NCBI RefSeq assembly: GCF_007003975.1
Contig: NZ_VFTC01000001.1
Location: 434,001-498,000, forward strand
Length of the DNA: 64,000 nt
From: Mesorhizobium sp. WSM4306
GTDB taxonomy: Bacteria > Pseudomonadota > Alphaproteobacteria > Rhizobiales > Rhizobiaceae
Reading direction: 5' to 3'
Shown here: positions 16,295 to 24,257 of the stretch, in pieces
Layout of the letters: each line of letters starts with the position of its first letter
How positions within the stretch are numbered: position 1 is the first letter of the stretch
Program-made: the position numbers and the translations under genes
The notes under the pieces: generated by a model
The model's input: only the letters and a program-made list of their open reading frames with translations
Databases searched by the model: none
Told to the model about the DNA's origin: nothing

Positions 16295-17299
16295 TTACTT
16301 CTTCAGCTCGAGCCCGACGCCCTTGTTGATGAAGGCCAGCGTATACGCCTTCTTGATGTCGATGCCGGGCTGCGCCACCTTGGCCTTGACCATCTTGTCG
16401 TAGAAACTCTGGATGCGTGCGTCGGTCATGGCGCCGATGCCGAGTTTTTCCGAATCGCCGGAATCGACCACGCCGAATTTTTTCAGCTGTTCGATCGAGA
16501 AGGCGATCTGCTCATCCGTCATGTCAGGATTGTCCTTCTTGATCATGTCGTTGGCGGCCTTGTTGTCGCCGTAGAGGTAATTGTACCAGCCCTTGGCCGA
16601 GCCATCGACGAAGCACTGGACCACCTCCGGCCGTTTGTCGATCGTGTCCTGCATGACCTCGACGGTGGTCGCATAGGTTTCCCAGCCATAGTCGGCGAGC
16701 AGGAACTGGTTGGGCAGGAAGCCCCCCGCTTTCTGCACCGCGAACGGCTCCGAGGTGACATAGCCCTGCTGGATCGACTTCTTGTTGGCGATGAAGGGCG
16801 CCGGATTGAAAGTGTAGGGCACGCGCTTGGCGGCATCGAAGCCGAGATCGGTGACCATCCACTGGAAGAAGGTCTGCGCGCCCTCGTCACCCAATATGTA
16901 CTGGTCGGCGTTCTTCAGGTCTTCCCATTTGTCCAGCCCCTGCCCCGGCTGGGACATGATTACCTGCGGGTCCTTCTGGAAGTCGGCCGCCACCACGCGC
17001 ATCGGAATGCCCTGCTGGACGGCGTCGAAGGCCGACAGCAGATTGCCGCCCATATAGAAATCGAGCTTGCCGGCGAGCAGCAGCGGCCGGCCGCTGACCT
17101 GCGGGCCACCCTGCGAAATCGTCACGTCGAGTCCGCAGGCGGCATAGGTGCCGTCGGCCACGGCCTGATAGTAGCCGCCATGCTCGGGCTCGGCCAGCCA
17201 GTTGGTGCCGAAGGTGACCTTCTCGTTTGCCGCAGCCCCTAGCGTGCTGGCTCCAAGCAGCGCGAGCGCGAGCGCTGAAATCTTCTGTTTTCCGTACAT
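16295..17299 (-). CDS. ABC transporter substrate-binding protein, NMT1/THI5-like
   Basis: A 334-residue periplasmic protein with a Sec signal peptide (ISALALALLGASTLGAAA, about residues 6-23). The mature part starts VTFGTNWLAEPEHGGYYQAV, which is typical of the NMT1/THI5-like fold that binds pyrimidines or other small aromatic compounds. It heads the importer operon. The ATG at 17299 has AAAGGG about 11 bases upstream and gives a proper signal peptide; the upstream in-frame ATG would place 24 polar residues before it. The ligand is unknown. Confidence 0.86.
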   Translation of the reverse strand: MYGKQKISALALALLGASTLGAAANEKVTFGTNWLAEPEHGGYYQAVADGTYAACGLDVTISQGGPQVSGRPLLLAGKLDFYMGGNLLSAFDAVQQGIPMRVVAADFQKDPQVIMSQPGQGLDKWEDLKNADQYILGDEGAQTFFQWMVTDLGFDAAKRVPYTFNPAPFIANKKSIQQGYVTSEPFAVQKAGGFLPNQFLLADYGWETYATTVEVMQDTIDKRPEVVQCFVDGSAKGWYNYLYGDNKAANDMIKKDNPDMTDEQIAFSIEQLKKFGVVDSGDSEKLGIGAMTDARIQSFYDKMVKAKVAQPGIDIKKAYTLAFINKGVGLELKK

Positions 17300-17552
17300 C
17301 GACACCACCCTTTGTTGGCTCCGGAGCGTCACGCGCCGGGCTCGACACCATTGGTCCAAGAAGCAAGACACATGCCACCGCCCGGACCGCCTGCTTCACG
17401 CGGCAGTCATTGCCAAGACCGGACGGGTCATGCTGTGCGGAAGGCATCGTGCCTATTTTTTGGACGCCTGTCCACAATCGCCCGGGCGACATGCACCACA
17501 TCTTGAGGGTCCAGCCATACGGTTCTAGGCTGATCGTAAACTGGAGATTGCC
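17300..17552. promoter_or_regulatory. Divergent promoter region between ABC importer and RidA gene
   Basis: A 253-base divergent region. It contains two small dyads that could bind a regulator: TTGGTCCAA near 17352-17360 and TGGACGCCTGTCCA at 17461-17474 (five-base arms, four-base spacer). No regulator gene is adjacent. No convincing -35/-10 pair was assigned. Confidence 0.35.
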
Positions 17553-17936
17553 ATGTTCAGATTCCTCACCCCCAAGTCGATCAAACCGCCCTTCGCCCGC
17601 TACAGCCACGGCGTCGAAGTGCCCTCGGGCAAGCGGCTGGTCCTGTGCTCCGGCCAGGTCGCCATCACGGCGGACGACCAGATCCCCGAAGATGCCGGCG
17701 CCCAGGCCGAACTGTGCTTTCAAAACATTTCCGCTGTTCTGGCCGAGGCCGGGCTCGGGCTTTCCGACATCGTTCGCATCAACACCTATGTCACCGACCG
17801 CGCACATCTGCGCCCCTATATGGACGTCCGCGACCGGCTGTTCTCCAGCCCGGCGCCGGCCTCGACGCTGATGATCGTCTCGGGCTTTGCGCGGCCGGAA
17901 TTCAAGGTCGAGGTCGAGGCGATTGCTGCTGGGTGA
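17553..17936 (+). CDS. RidA (YjgF/YER057c/UK114) family protein
   Basis: A 127-residue single-domain protein. The pattern fits the family: GKRLVLCSGQVAI, then ELCFQNISAVLAEAGLGLSDIVRINTYV and finally the arginine and strand region TLMIVSGFARPEFKVEVEAIA. RidA proteins hydrolyse reactive enamines/imines formed by PLP enzymes; related members take part in catabolic deamination. The expected catalytic arginine lies in GFARPEF. It shares the + strand with the creatininase-like gene 54 bases on, so a two-gene unit is likely. Confidence 0.85.
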   Translation: MFRFLTPKSIKPPFARYSHGVEVPSGKRLVLCSGQVAITADDQIPEDAGAQAELCFQNISAVLAEAGLGLSDIVRINTYVTDRAHLRPYMDVRDRLFSSPAPASTLMIVSGFARPEFKVEVEAIAAG

Positions 17937-17990
17937 TCGACAGGCGGCATCTGGCGCGCTAGGTCTGCCCTCACATCAAAGAGACATGAC

Positions 17991-18794
17991 ATGACCGTTG
18001 CAAACAGACGCGTTTGGTGGGGCGACTACCGGACCACCGAATACGCAGGGATCGACCCGGAGGCAACGATTGCGGTGTTGCCGGTGGCGGCGATCGAGCA
18101 GCACGGCCCGCATCTGCCGGTTTCGACCGACACATCGATCATGAACGGCATGCTGGAGACGGTGATCGCCCGCCTGCCAGGCGATCTCGACATCCGCATT
18201 CTGCCGGTCCAGGCGGTCGGCAAGTCGAACGAACATCTGCATGCGCCGGGCACGCTGACCTTGCCGGCGACGACCCTGGTCGATGCCTGGACCGAGCTTG
18301 GCCTGTCAGTCGCCCGCGCCGGGGTAAGAAAACTGATCGTCGTCAACTCGCATGGCGGCAATGAGGAGATCATGGGCATCGTCACGCGGGAGTTGCGCGT
18401 TGCCGCCAAAATGCTGGCGGTGAAGACCAGTTGGCAGCGCTTTGGTCGCCCGGCCGGCATGTACACCGAGCTGGAAGACCGCCACGGCATTCATGGCGGC
18501 GATGTCGAGACTTCGTTGATGCTGCATTTCCGCCCGGACCTCGTCGACATGGCCAAGGCCGACAATTTCGTCTCCAAGGTCGCCCGCGCCGAGACCGAAT
18601 TTGCGCTGCTGCGCCACACAGGCACACACGCCTTCGCCTGGATCGCTGGGGATCTCAACCCCAACGGCGTCGTCGGCGACGCCTCCATCGCCACTGCGGA
18701 AAAAGGCCGGCTAACGGCAGAGCATCAGGCCGACCGTTTCATCAGCCTTCTCAGGGATGTGCGCAAGGCCAAGCTTGCCGAGTGGCTGGCTTAG
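17991..18794 (+). CDS. Creatininase-family amidohydrolase
   Basis: A 267-residue metal-dependent amidohydrolase. The metal-binding pattern is evident: AIEQHGPHLPVSTDTSI (about residue 32-50) gives Glu, His and Asp, NSHGGNEE follows near residue 117 and HGGDVETSLML near residue 165. The family includes creatinine amidohydrolase and 3-dehydro-2-aminotetrahydropyran-type ring openers, and others such as MftE. With a CodA-like deaminase across the divergent promoter, ring opening of an imported N-heterocycle is a reasonable guess. Creatinine itself is only one candidate. Confidence 0.84.
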   Translation: MTVANRRVWWGDYRTTEYAGIDPEATIAVLPVAAIEQHGPHLPVSTDTSIMNGMLETVIARLPGDLDIRILPVQAVGKSNEHLHAPGTLTLPATTLVDAWTELGLSVARAGVRKLIVVNSHGGNEEIMGIVTRELRVAAKMLAVKTSWQRFGRPAGMYTELEDRHGIHGGDVETSLMLHFRPDLVDMAKADNFVSKVARAETEFALLRHTGTHAFAWIAGDLNPNGVVGDASIATAEKGRLTAEHQADRFISLLRDVRKAKLAEWLA

Positions 18795-18871
18795 CACCGT
18801 TGCCTGGTGCCGGTGCTCTGACGGTCCGATGGCAGATTGCGCCTTTCTGAGATTGGCCAAAGCCTTTCTCC

Positions 18872-19055
18872 CTCGTCATCCTGGGGCGAAGCAAGGAGCG
18901 AAGCGACGCGACGCAGACCCCAGGATCCATGCCGGGACTCCTGAGCGCCGCCACAGTGCAGAATTCTGCACCGCTGCAACCTTCCCTGATGTCGCGGCAT
19001 GGATCCTCGGGTCTCCGCGACGGAGCTTCGCTCCTGCTCCGCCCGTGGATGACGA
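18872..19055. repeat. Mosaic inverted repeat, family B, copy 1
   Basis: About 184 bases with inverted ends (CGTCATCC...GGGCGAAGCAAGGAGCG against CGGAGCTTCGCTCCTGC...GATGACG). A perfect central palindrome TGCAGAATTCTGCA lies at 18957-18970. The second copy is at 28045-28229. It fills a 367-base convergent junction in which no gene was found. Confidence 0.75.
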
Positions 19056-19161
19056 ACGCGGTGAGGCTTCGGCTAAACTCCAACGGTTGCATCGGTCCAT
19101 GTAACGAATGGATGAAGTCTTATGAACGATTTGGAGTCGTCAAAATCACGAAGCCAAACGA

Positions 19162-19671
19162 CTACGCATCAATCTTTAGGGCAAACGGCGTGCCCTCGAA
19201 CGCATCGGCGCCACGCCCGATCGCTTCGATCGCTTCGATCATCCTCCCGTCGCGCCCGAGCAGCGCATCGGCAACGGCAATCAGCCGTGGATTGGGCGTC
19301 GCAGACGGTGACAGCTTCCGCAATGTCTGCGCCAGTTCCACCTCATCGCGCTTCGGCGCCAGTGCCGCGGCAATGATGTAGGCCGAGGCGGTCGAGCGGC
19401 TGATGCCGGCATAGCAATGCACCACCATGGGCTTGGCGCGGTCCCATTTGCGGGCGAAAGCCAGCAGATTGCGCACATGGTCCTCGCCCGGCATGGTCAT
19501 GCCGTCCTGTGCCACCGCGATGTCGTGCATAACCAGATGCAGATGGTTTTCCCGCGCAATCGAGGCCGGCCGCGTCACCTCGGTGCCGGCGGCGAGCAGC
19601 GACAGCAGGCGATCGGCGCCGCTTCTGGCCACCGTATCCTCGAGCTTTGCCAGCGAACAGACATGGATCAT
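19162..19671 (-). CDS. Predicted protein tyrosine/dual-specificity phosphatase
   Basis: A 169-residue protein with the phosphatase P-loop HCYAGISRSTAS (about residue 84-95), which matches the CX5R signature with Cys as nucleophile and Arg as phosphate binder. The upstream Asp-containing region LHLVMHDIAV may supply the general acid. It overlaps cobC by four bases (ATGA), so the two are translated together. Similar phosphatases are linked to cobalamin genes in rhizobia. The substrate is not known; a role in a dephosphorylation near the aminopropanol branch is only a guess. Confidence 0.8.
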   Translation of the reverse strand: MIHVCSLAKLEDTVARSGADRLLSLLAAGTEVTRPASIARENHLHLVMHDIAVAQDGMTMPGEDHVRNLLAFARKWDRAKPMVVHCYAGISRSTASAYIIAAALAPKRDEVELAQTLRKLSPSATPNPRLIAVADALLGRDGRMIEAIEAIGRGADAFEGTPFALKIDA

Positions 19672-20723
19672 CGCGCGATCTCCCTGGCGCTATCGTCGCG
19701 CCGCGCGTGCCAGTCGGCAAGCGCCGATTCGAGCCGCTGCCATTCCTTCTGACTTCCAGGCAGCCCCGCGCGCAACACCTGCGGGCGGTCGGAAAAATGC
19801 CGGAGCAGGATGCCGCGCTCGCCAAGCGCCGAAAACAGACCGGGCGCATCGGCAAATCGCAGATAGCGAAACAGCGTCGTCCCGCCGGCGACGGGAATGC
19901 CAAACCGACCGAACAGCGCGTCGAGCCCCGCAGCATCCTCGGCCAGCCGGCGGCGCATGTCGGCCTGCCAGCCGCTGTCGGCAAGAGCCCGGATGCCATA
20001 TTCGAGCGCCGGACCGGCGACGGCCCACGGTCCGAATTGCGTCTCCAGCCGCTCGACCGTCAGCGTGTCGGATAGCGCAAAACCGAGCCGCAGGCCAGCC
20101 AGGCCAAAAAACTTGCCGAAGGAGCGCAGCACGACGATGCCGCCCTGCCCGACATCGCCGGCCAGGCTTTGGTCGGCCGGGCCGACATCCATGAAAGCCT
20201 CGTCGACGACCAACAATCCGCCTTTGGCGCGCATTTGCCCGGCAAGCCGCAGCAACGTCTCCCGCGAAACGACCCGCCCATCGGGGTTATTGGGATTGAC
20301 CACGATGGCAAGGTCGGCACCGGCAAGCGCCTCGACATCCTCGACCTCCTTCACGGCATGGCCGGCGATCGTAGCCGCCCTGGCATGCTCGGCATAGGTC
20401 GGCCCGAGAACCAGCGCCTTGCCTGGGTTGACCAGTGAAGCCACGCGCGGCAGCAGGATTTGTGTGCCTGGGGCTGCCGCCACATGGGCCGCCGACGGCG
20501 CGCCATAGGCGCCGGCCGCGATCCTGGCCAGATCGCGCATACGCCCGGCTTCCGGCAATCGTGACAGAGCGGTGGCGGGCAGCTCGAAAAGCGGGTAGGA
20601 GTGCGGATTGATACCTGTCGAGAGATCGACGAAAGGCTGTGGCGCGTGGGGGAAGAGCGCGCTCGCCCGGCCAAGGGATCCACCGTGATCCACCGCAGCA
20701 ATCGCTCCATCAGAAAGCTTCAT
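19668..20723 (-). CDS. cobC: L-threonine-O-3-phosphate decarboxylase-type cobalamin enzyme CobC
   Basis: A 351-residue PLP enzyme of the aminotransferase fold. Motifs are DLSTGINPHSYP near residue 34, VVNPNNPDGRVVSRETL near residue 140 and the lysine site VLRSFGKFFGLAGLRLGF near residue 200. In P. denitrificans-type nomenclature CobC provides the aminopropanol arm of cobalamin. The ATG at 20723 has an AGGA site six bases upstream, within the divergent cobD coding start. The ATGs of cobC and cobD overlap inside one CATG. An earlier in-frame start (20756) exists. Confidence 0.87.
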   Translation of the reverse strand: MKLSDGAIAAVDHGGSLGRASALFPHAPQPFVDLSTGINPHSYPLFELPATALSRLPEAGRMRDLARIAAGAYGAPSAAHVAAAPGTQILLPRVASLVNPGKALVLGPTYAEHARAATIAGHAVKEVEDVEALAGADLAIVVNPNNPDGRVVSRETLLRLAGQMRAKGGLLVVDEAFMDVGPADQSLAGDVGQGGIVVLRSFGKFFGLAGLRLGFALSDTLTVERLETQFGPWAVAGPALEYGIRALADSGWQADMRRRLAEDAAGLDALFGRFGIPVAGGTTLFRYLRFADAPGLFSALGERGILLRHFSDRPQVLRAGLPGSQKEWQRLESALADWHARRDDSAREIAR

Positions 20724-21699
20724 GTCGGTCCTGATCGCTTTCCTGTCGCTGGCCATTGAACGCATCCTGGGCTACCCGGACTGGCTGTTCCGTGCCGTCG
20801 GCCATCCCGTCACTTGGTTCGGCAGGCTGATAGCCTTTCTCGACCTCCGGCTCAACCGCGCCACTGATTCCGACGCGCAGCGTCGTCGCCGCGGCATGCA
20901 GGCGCTGCTGGTGATCGTGCTGGTGCCGGCGCTGATTGCCTTCGCCGTGCAAATCCTCCTCTGGCAGCTCTTTCCTGCCGGCATGATCCTCACCGCGATC
21001 TTGGCCTCGTCGCTGCTATCGCAGAAGAGCCTCACCGAACATGTCGAAGCGGTGGCCGACGCGCTGGACACCGGCGGACTGGCGCTCGGCCGCATTGCGG
21101 TTGCCCGCATCGTCGGTCGCGATCCCGAAAAGCTCGACCACGCCGGCGTCAGCCGCGCCGCCATCGAAAGCCTGGCCGAGAATTTCTCCGACGGCATCGT
21201 CGCGCCCGCCTTCTGGACGGGCGTGTGCGGGCTGGCTGGCGGCGTCGCCTACAAGGCCGTCAACACAGCCGATTCGATGATCGGCCACCGCACGCCGCGC
21301 CACGAGGCTTTCGGCAGGGCGGCGGCACTTTTCGACGACTGGATCAACCTGCCGGCCTCCCGGCTGACCGCATTGCTGATCGTTGCCGCGGCCTTTCTTG
21401 TCGACGGCGCCGATCCCCGCAATGCCTGGCAAGCGGTGCGGCGCGACGCCAAAAAGCACCGCTCGCCCAATGCCGGCTGGCCTGAGGCAGCGATGGCCGG
21501 CGCCCTCGGCCTGGCGCTCGCCGGTCCGCGCAGCTATGGCGGCGTTGTCGTCGAGGATGAGTTCATGGGCGAAGGCGGCCGGCGCGAGGCCGAGAGCCTG
21601 GACATCCGACGGGCGCTGAAGGTTTATCAGGTGGCTGACTATTTGCTGATCGGGCTGTTCGGGTTGCTGTCGGCGGTGCTGATCGCGGCGACGTTTTGA
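20722..21699 (+). CDS. cobD: Adenosylcobinamide-phosphate synthase CobD (CbiB family)
   Basis: A 325-residue integral membrane protein of the CobD/CbiB family, which attaches the aminopropanol arm to adenosylcobyrate. Landmarks are ERILGYPDWLFRAVGHPVTW (about 13-32), ESLAENFSDGIVAPAFW near residue 152 and the NTADSMIGH segment near residue 181. Late conserved parts are RSPNAGWPEAAMAGAL and GGVVVE. The start lies on top of the cobC start on the other strand and has only a weak AGAAAG site, so this unit may be expressed from inside cobC. It is convergent with cobO. Confidence 0.89.
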   Translation: MSVLIAFLSLAIERILGYPDWLFRAVGHPVTWFGRLIAFLDLRLNRATDSDAQRRRRGMQALLVIVLVPALIAFAVQILLWQLFPAGMILTAILASSLLSQKSLTEHVEAVADALDTGGLALGRIAVARIVGRDPEKLDHAGVSRAAIESLAENFSDGIVAPAFWTGVCGLAGGVAYKAVNTADSMIGHRTPRHEAFGRAAALFDDWINLPASRLTALLIVAAAFLVDGADPRNAWQAVRRDAKKHRSPNAGWPEAAMAGALGLALAGPRSYGGVVVEDEFMGEGGRREAESLDIRRALKVYQVADYLLIGLFGLLSAVLIAATF

Positions 21700-21720
21700 G
21701 CTTTACCGCCGCCCTTTCCT

Positions 21721-21837
21721 TACCCTCCCCCTTGTGGGGAGGGTCGATCCGCATAGCGGATCGGGGTGGGGGTCCTCGTAGGGCGCTGTCCCCCACCCCG
21801 GCGCTTCGCGCCGACCCTCCCCACAAGGGGGAGGGTA
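21721..21837. repeat. Palindromic intergenic element with 26-bp perfect terminal inverted repeat
   Basis: The outer arms at 21721-21746 and 21812-21837 are perfect inverted copies over 26 bases (TACCCTCCCCCTTGTGGGGA is the start). Each arm is itself palindromic. Two inner hairpins (GATCCGCATAGCGGATC and CGGCGCTTCGCGCCG) lie between them. It occupies the cobD/cobO convergent junction and should stop transcription both ways. Confidence 0.78.
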
Positions 21838-21846
21838 AAAAGAACC

Positions 21847-22461
21847 TCAGAACTCGATCCCCTGCTGCGCCTTCACGCCCGCGGAAAAATGGTGCTTGGT
21901 CACGCCCATTTCGGTGACGAGGTCGGCAGCCTCGACCAGCGCCGGCTTGGCGTTGCGGCCGGTGACGACGATATGCAGGCCTTCACGCCGCGCCTTCAGC
22001 GCCGCCACGACCTTGTCGAGATCGAGATAGTCGTAGCGCAGCGCAATGTTCAGTTCGTCGAGCACGACAAGGCTGATGGAGGGATCGGCGATCAGTTCCA
22101 GCGCCTTGGTCCAGGCGGCTTCGGCTGCCGCGATGTCGCGCTTCAAATCCTGCGTTTCCCAGGTGAACCCCTCGCCCATCGCGTGCCAGACGACGCGGTC
22201 GCCGAACGCAGCAAAGGCATCCTTTTCGCCGGTATGCCATTTGCCCTTGATGAACTGGATGACGCCGACGCGCTTGCCATAGCCGAGCATGCGCAGTGCC
22301 AGGCCGAAGGCCGCCGTGGTCTTGCCCTTGCCGGGTCCGGTGTTGACGATCAGCAGCCCCTTCTCGACTGTCTTTTCGGCAACCTCGGCGTCCTGCACCG
22401 CCTTGCGCTTGGCCATCTTGGCGCGGTGACGTTCCTCGTCTTTTGCGTCGATATCGGTCAT
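21847..22461 (-). CDS. cobO: Cob(I)yrinic acid a,c-diamide adenosyltransferase
   Basis: A 204-residue CobO/CobA/BtuR-type corrinoid adenosyltransferase. The ATP-binding P-loop variant is NTGPGKGKTTAAFGLALRM (about residue 36-54). Further conserved segments are GVIQFIKGKW, the aspartate-rich VVLDELNIALRYDYLD and VVTGRNAKPALVEAADLVTEM. It forms the cobalt-carbon bond with the adenosyl group of ATP. It starts one base within the cobP stop and ends the riboswitch-controlled cbtB-cbtA-cobP-cobO operon. Confidence 0.92.
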   Translation of the reverse strand: MTDIDAKDEERHRAKMAKRKAVQDAEVAEKTVEKGLLIVNTGPGKGKTTAAFGLALRMLGYGKRVGVIQFIKGKWHTGEKDAFAAFGDRVVWHAMGEGFTWETQDLKRDIAAAEAAWTKALELIADPSISLVVLDELNIALRYDYLDLDKVVAALKARREGLHIVVTGRNAKPALVEAADLVTEMGVTKHHFSAGVKAQQGIEF

Positions 22462-22958
22462 TATTTCACCTTGAGCGGCAGCCCGGCCACCATCAATAGC
22501 ACCGTATCAGCTAACGCCGCGACCTGCTGGTTGAGTCGGCCGGCAGCGTCGCGGAACCGGCGTGCCAGCGCATTGTCCGGCACGATGCCTTGCCCGACTT
22601 CGTTGGAGACCACGAACCACGGCCCGCGCGGTCGCGACAGCACATCGGCCAACCGCCGGCATTCTGCGTCGAGGTCATGGTCGGAAAGCATATGGTTGGT
22701 CAGCCACAGCGTCAGGCAATCGACGAGCACCGGCTGGTTGTCGGGTAGCGCTTCGAGCGCGCCTGCAAGATCGAGCGGCGCATCGATGGTCGCCCAGCCT
22801 TCGCCGCGCCGCGACCTGTGTTGCGCGATGCGCTCGCGCATTTCGTCGTCATAGGCGTCAGCGGTGGCGATATAGGCCCATGGCGGCGGCAGTGCCGTCG
22901 CCAGGGTTTCGGCATGCGCGCTCTTGCCGGAGCCCCCACCGCCGATGATGAAGGTCAA
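22461..22958 (-). CDS. cobP: Adenosylcobinamide kinase / adenosylcobinamide-phosphate guanylyltransferase
   Basis: A 165-residue CobP/CobU enzyme of the nucleotide loop-assembly steps. Walker A is GGGGSGKSAHAE (about residue 6-17), the GTP-specific segment is VDCLTLWLTNHM and the family tail is FVVSNEVGQGIVPDNALARR. The preferred start is TTG at 22958, which follows an AGGGGG site and gives the usual family start (TFIIGGGGSGKS). A start at 23054 would extend 32 codons upstream inside cbtA and is unlikely. Start-site confidence is moderate. Confidence 0.86.
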   Translation of the reverse strand: MTFIIGGGGSGKSAHAETLATALPPPWAYIATADAYDDEMRERIAQHRSRRGEGWATIDAPLDLAGALEALPDNQPVLVDCLTLWLTNHMLSDHDLDAECRRLADVLSRPRGPWFVVSNEVGQGIVPDNALARRFRDAAGRLNQQVAALADTVLLMVAGLPLKVK

Positions 22959-22970
22959 AGACCCCCTGCT

Positions 22971-23006
22971 ATCAGGCAAAGCTGCGCGATCAGGCAAAGC
23001 TGTCGC
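22971..23006. repeat. 18-bp tandem duplication at the 3' end of cbtA
   Basis: ATCAGGCAAAGCTG occurs at 22971-22984 and again at 22989-23002, an 18-base period with CGCG spacing. The repeat straddles the cbtA stop codon, so the duplication seems to have lengthened or preserved the junction between cbtA and cobP. Confidence 0.6.
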
Positions 23007-23763
23007 GCAGGCTGGTCGCCGTACCGGTAAAGCGTCCGCGCACCACGCCGACAACCGCGCCGAGCACCAGCCAGAACACCAGATTGGTCACCGTCACCGC
23101 CACCACGAACTGGTGATGCAGGCCTTCCGGGATCGGCGTCTCGAAGCTGTCCGGCTGCGGCGCGCCGACAACATGCGGTGCCACGATCAGGGCCACGGCC
23201 AGGATCGCCAGCGGCAGCGATTTGCGGAAGGCGATCAGGCCAAGACCGGCCGCGGTCGCCGCCACCGTTGCCCACCACCAGATCTGGCGCTGGGTGAGGT
23301 CGGCCGCCGGCATCGCCGGCAGTTCCGGCGGCAGGCCGAGGCCCGGCGCGAGCGTGAACGCGGCAAAACCGGCCAGACCCCAGAATACACCCTGGCGCCA
23401 GTTGCCGATGCCGCCGGCGAATTCGGAAACCGCTACCAGGACCAGCGCGAAACCGATGCCGGTGACGATATTGGCCAGAATGCTGAAGGCGAAGCGCTCG
23501 AAGCCGTCGGCCGGCGCCCAGCCTTCGTCCTCCGCCGGCGCGGCTGCTTCAGCCGGTGCTGCGGTGCTCATGGCATTGGTGTCCGTAGCGTTGGCGGCGG
23601 GCGCTGCGGCATGCTCATGTTGATGGCCGCCACCGGCCTGTTCGTAGACTTCCGCCTTCAGGATGAGCGGAACGGTGGCATAGGCCTGCATGCAGGCGAG
23701 AACGACGCCGGCCACGAGCCCGGCGATCGCCGCGACGAACACGACGTTGCGAAACAGGTTCAT
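22990..23763 (-). CDS. cbtA: Cobalt transporter subunit CbtA
   Basis: A 257-residue membrane protein with about five transmembrane helices and an N-terminal TM at residues 5-25. A histidine-containing loop GGGHQHEHAA near residue 44-53 is a probable cobalt-handling site. Late helices include GFAAFTLAPGLGLPPELPAM, the signature of the CbtA family. It pairs with CbtB 15 bases upstream. The two form a B12-regulated cobalt importer in proteobacteria. The riboswitch ahead of cbtB supports the assignment. Confidence 0.88.
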   Translation of the reverse strand: MNLFRNVVFVAAIAGLVAGVVLACMQAYATVPLILKAEVYEQAGGGHQHEHAAAPAANATDTNAMSTAAPAEAAAPAEDEGWAPADGFERFAFSILANIVTGIGFALVLVAVSEFAGGIGNWRQGVFWGLAGFAAFTLAPGLGLPPELPAMPAADLTQRQIWWWATVAATAAGLGLIAFRKSLPLAILAVALIVAPHVVGAPQPDSFETPIPEGLHHQFVVAVTVTNLVFWLVLGAVVGVVRGRFTGTATSLRDSFA

Positions 23764-23778
23764 GATGTCAGACCCTCG

Positions 23779-23958
23779 TCAGTGGCAGGGAAACGCCATC
23801 GAATGGCGATAGTCGTGCGCGGCATTGTGGACCGCATCGATATGCGAGAAGCCGACAACGCCGATGACGAAAATGCCCAGAAACGCGCTAAGCACGAGCT
23901 GCATGAAGCGCGACTGCGAGGAGACGGAAGCGCCGAGGGAGACGGAAGCGGTATTCAT
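23779..23958 (-). CDS. cbtB: Cobalt transporter subunit CbtB
   Basis: A 59-residue protein with one transmembrane helix (MQLVLSAFLGIFVIGVVGF, about residue 18-36) and the histidine-rich tail AVHNAAHDYRHSMAFPCH that is typical of CbtB. The start was set at 23958 (MNTASVSLG); the open frame begins eight codons earlier. It is the first gene of the riboswitch-controlled cbtBA-cobPO operon. Confidence 0.88.
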   Translation of the reverse strand: MNTASVSLGASVSSQSRFMQLVLSAFLGIFVIGVVGFSHIDAVHNAAHDYRHSMAFPCH

Positions 23959-24007
23959 ATGTCTTGTCCTTTCGCCCTCCACCCGAGGGCATCGAAGTCA
24001 GTTCCCT

Positions 24008-24176
24008 GTCGCCGGCAGGTCTCCTGGCTCACGGAATAACGCCCTTCCCCACCTTCCCGAAGAAATCCTTCAGTGGCTTGGAGAGGACTACCGCACACAG
24101 TTGCGGGGGCAGCCACGGCATTGGGCAACAACTTAGCCCTCACCGCATTCCCTCTTGGTCCCTAATGGAACCGACG
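24008..24176 (-). ncRNA. Cobalamin riboswitch
   Basis: Read on the minus strand, the consensus appears in order: GGTTCC, AAGAGGGAATGCGGTG, the GCTGCCCCCGCAACTGT core (about 24098-24118), CCACTG, GGGAAGG and the B12 box GAGCCAGGAGACCTGCC (24013-24029). It sits in the leader of cbtB. Bound adenosylcobalamin should block expression of the cobalt importer and of cobP-cobO. Confidence 0.95.
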
Positions 24177-24185
24177 ACATGCATG

Positions 24186-24215
24186 ACTATAGGCTGAAAC
24201 AGCCGCGTCCGGCAA
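24186..24215 (-). promoter_or_regulatory. Candidate sigma-70-type promoter for the riboswitch operon
   Basis: On the minus strand a -35 TTGCCG (24210-24215) and a -10 TATAGT (24186-24191) are separated by 18 bases. The predicted start near 24180 is just before the riboswitch 5' end. Confidence 0.5.
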
Positions 24216-24257
24216 ACCAAATTCCGCCGGCCAACAGCGCGAATGCGCCATGCGGCA

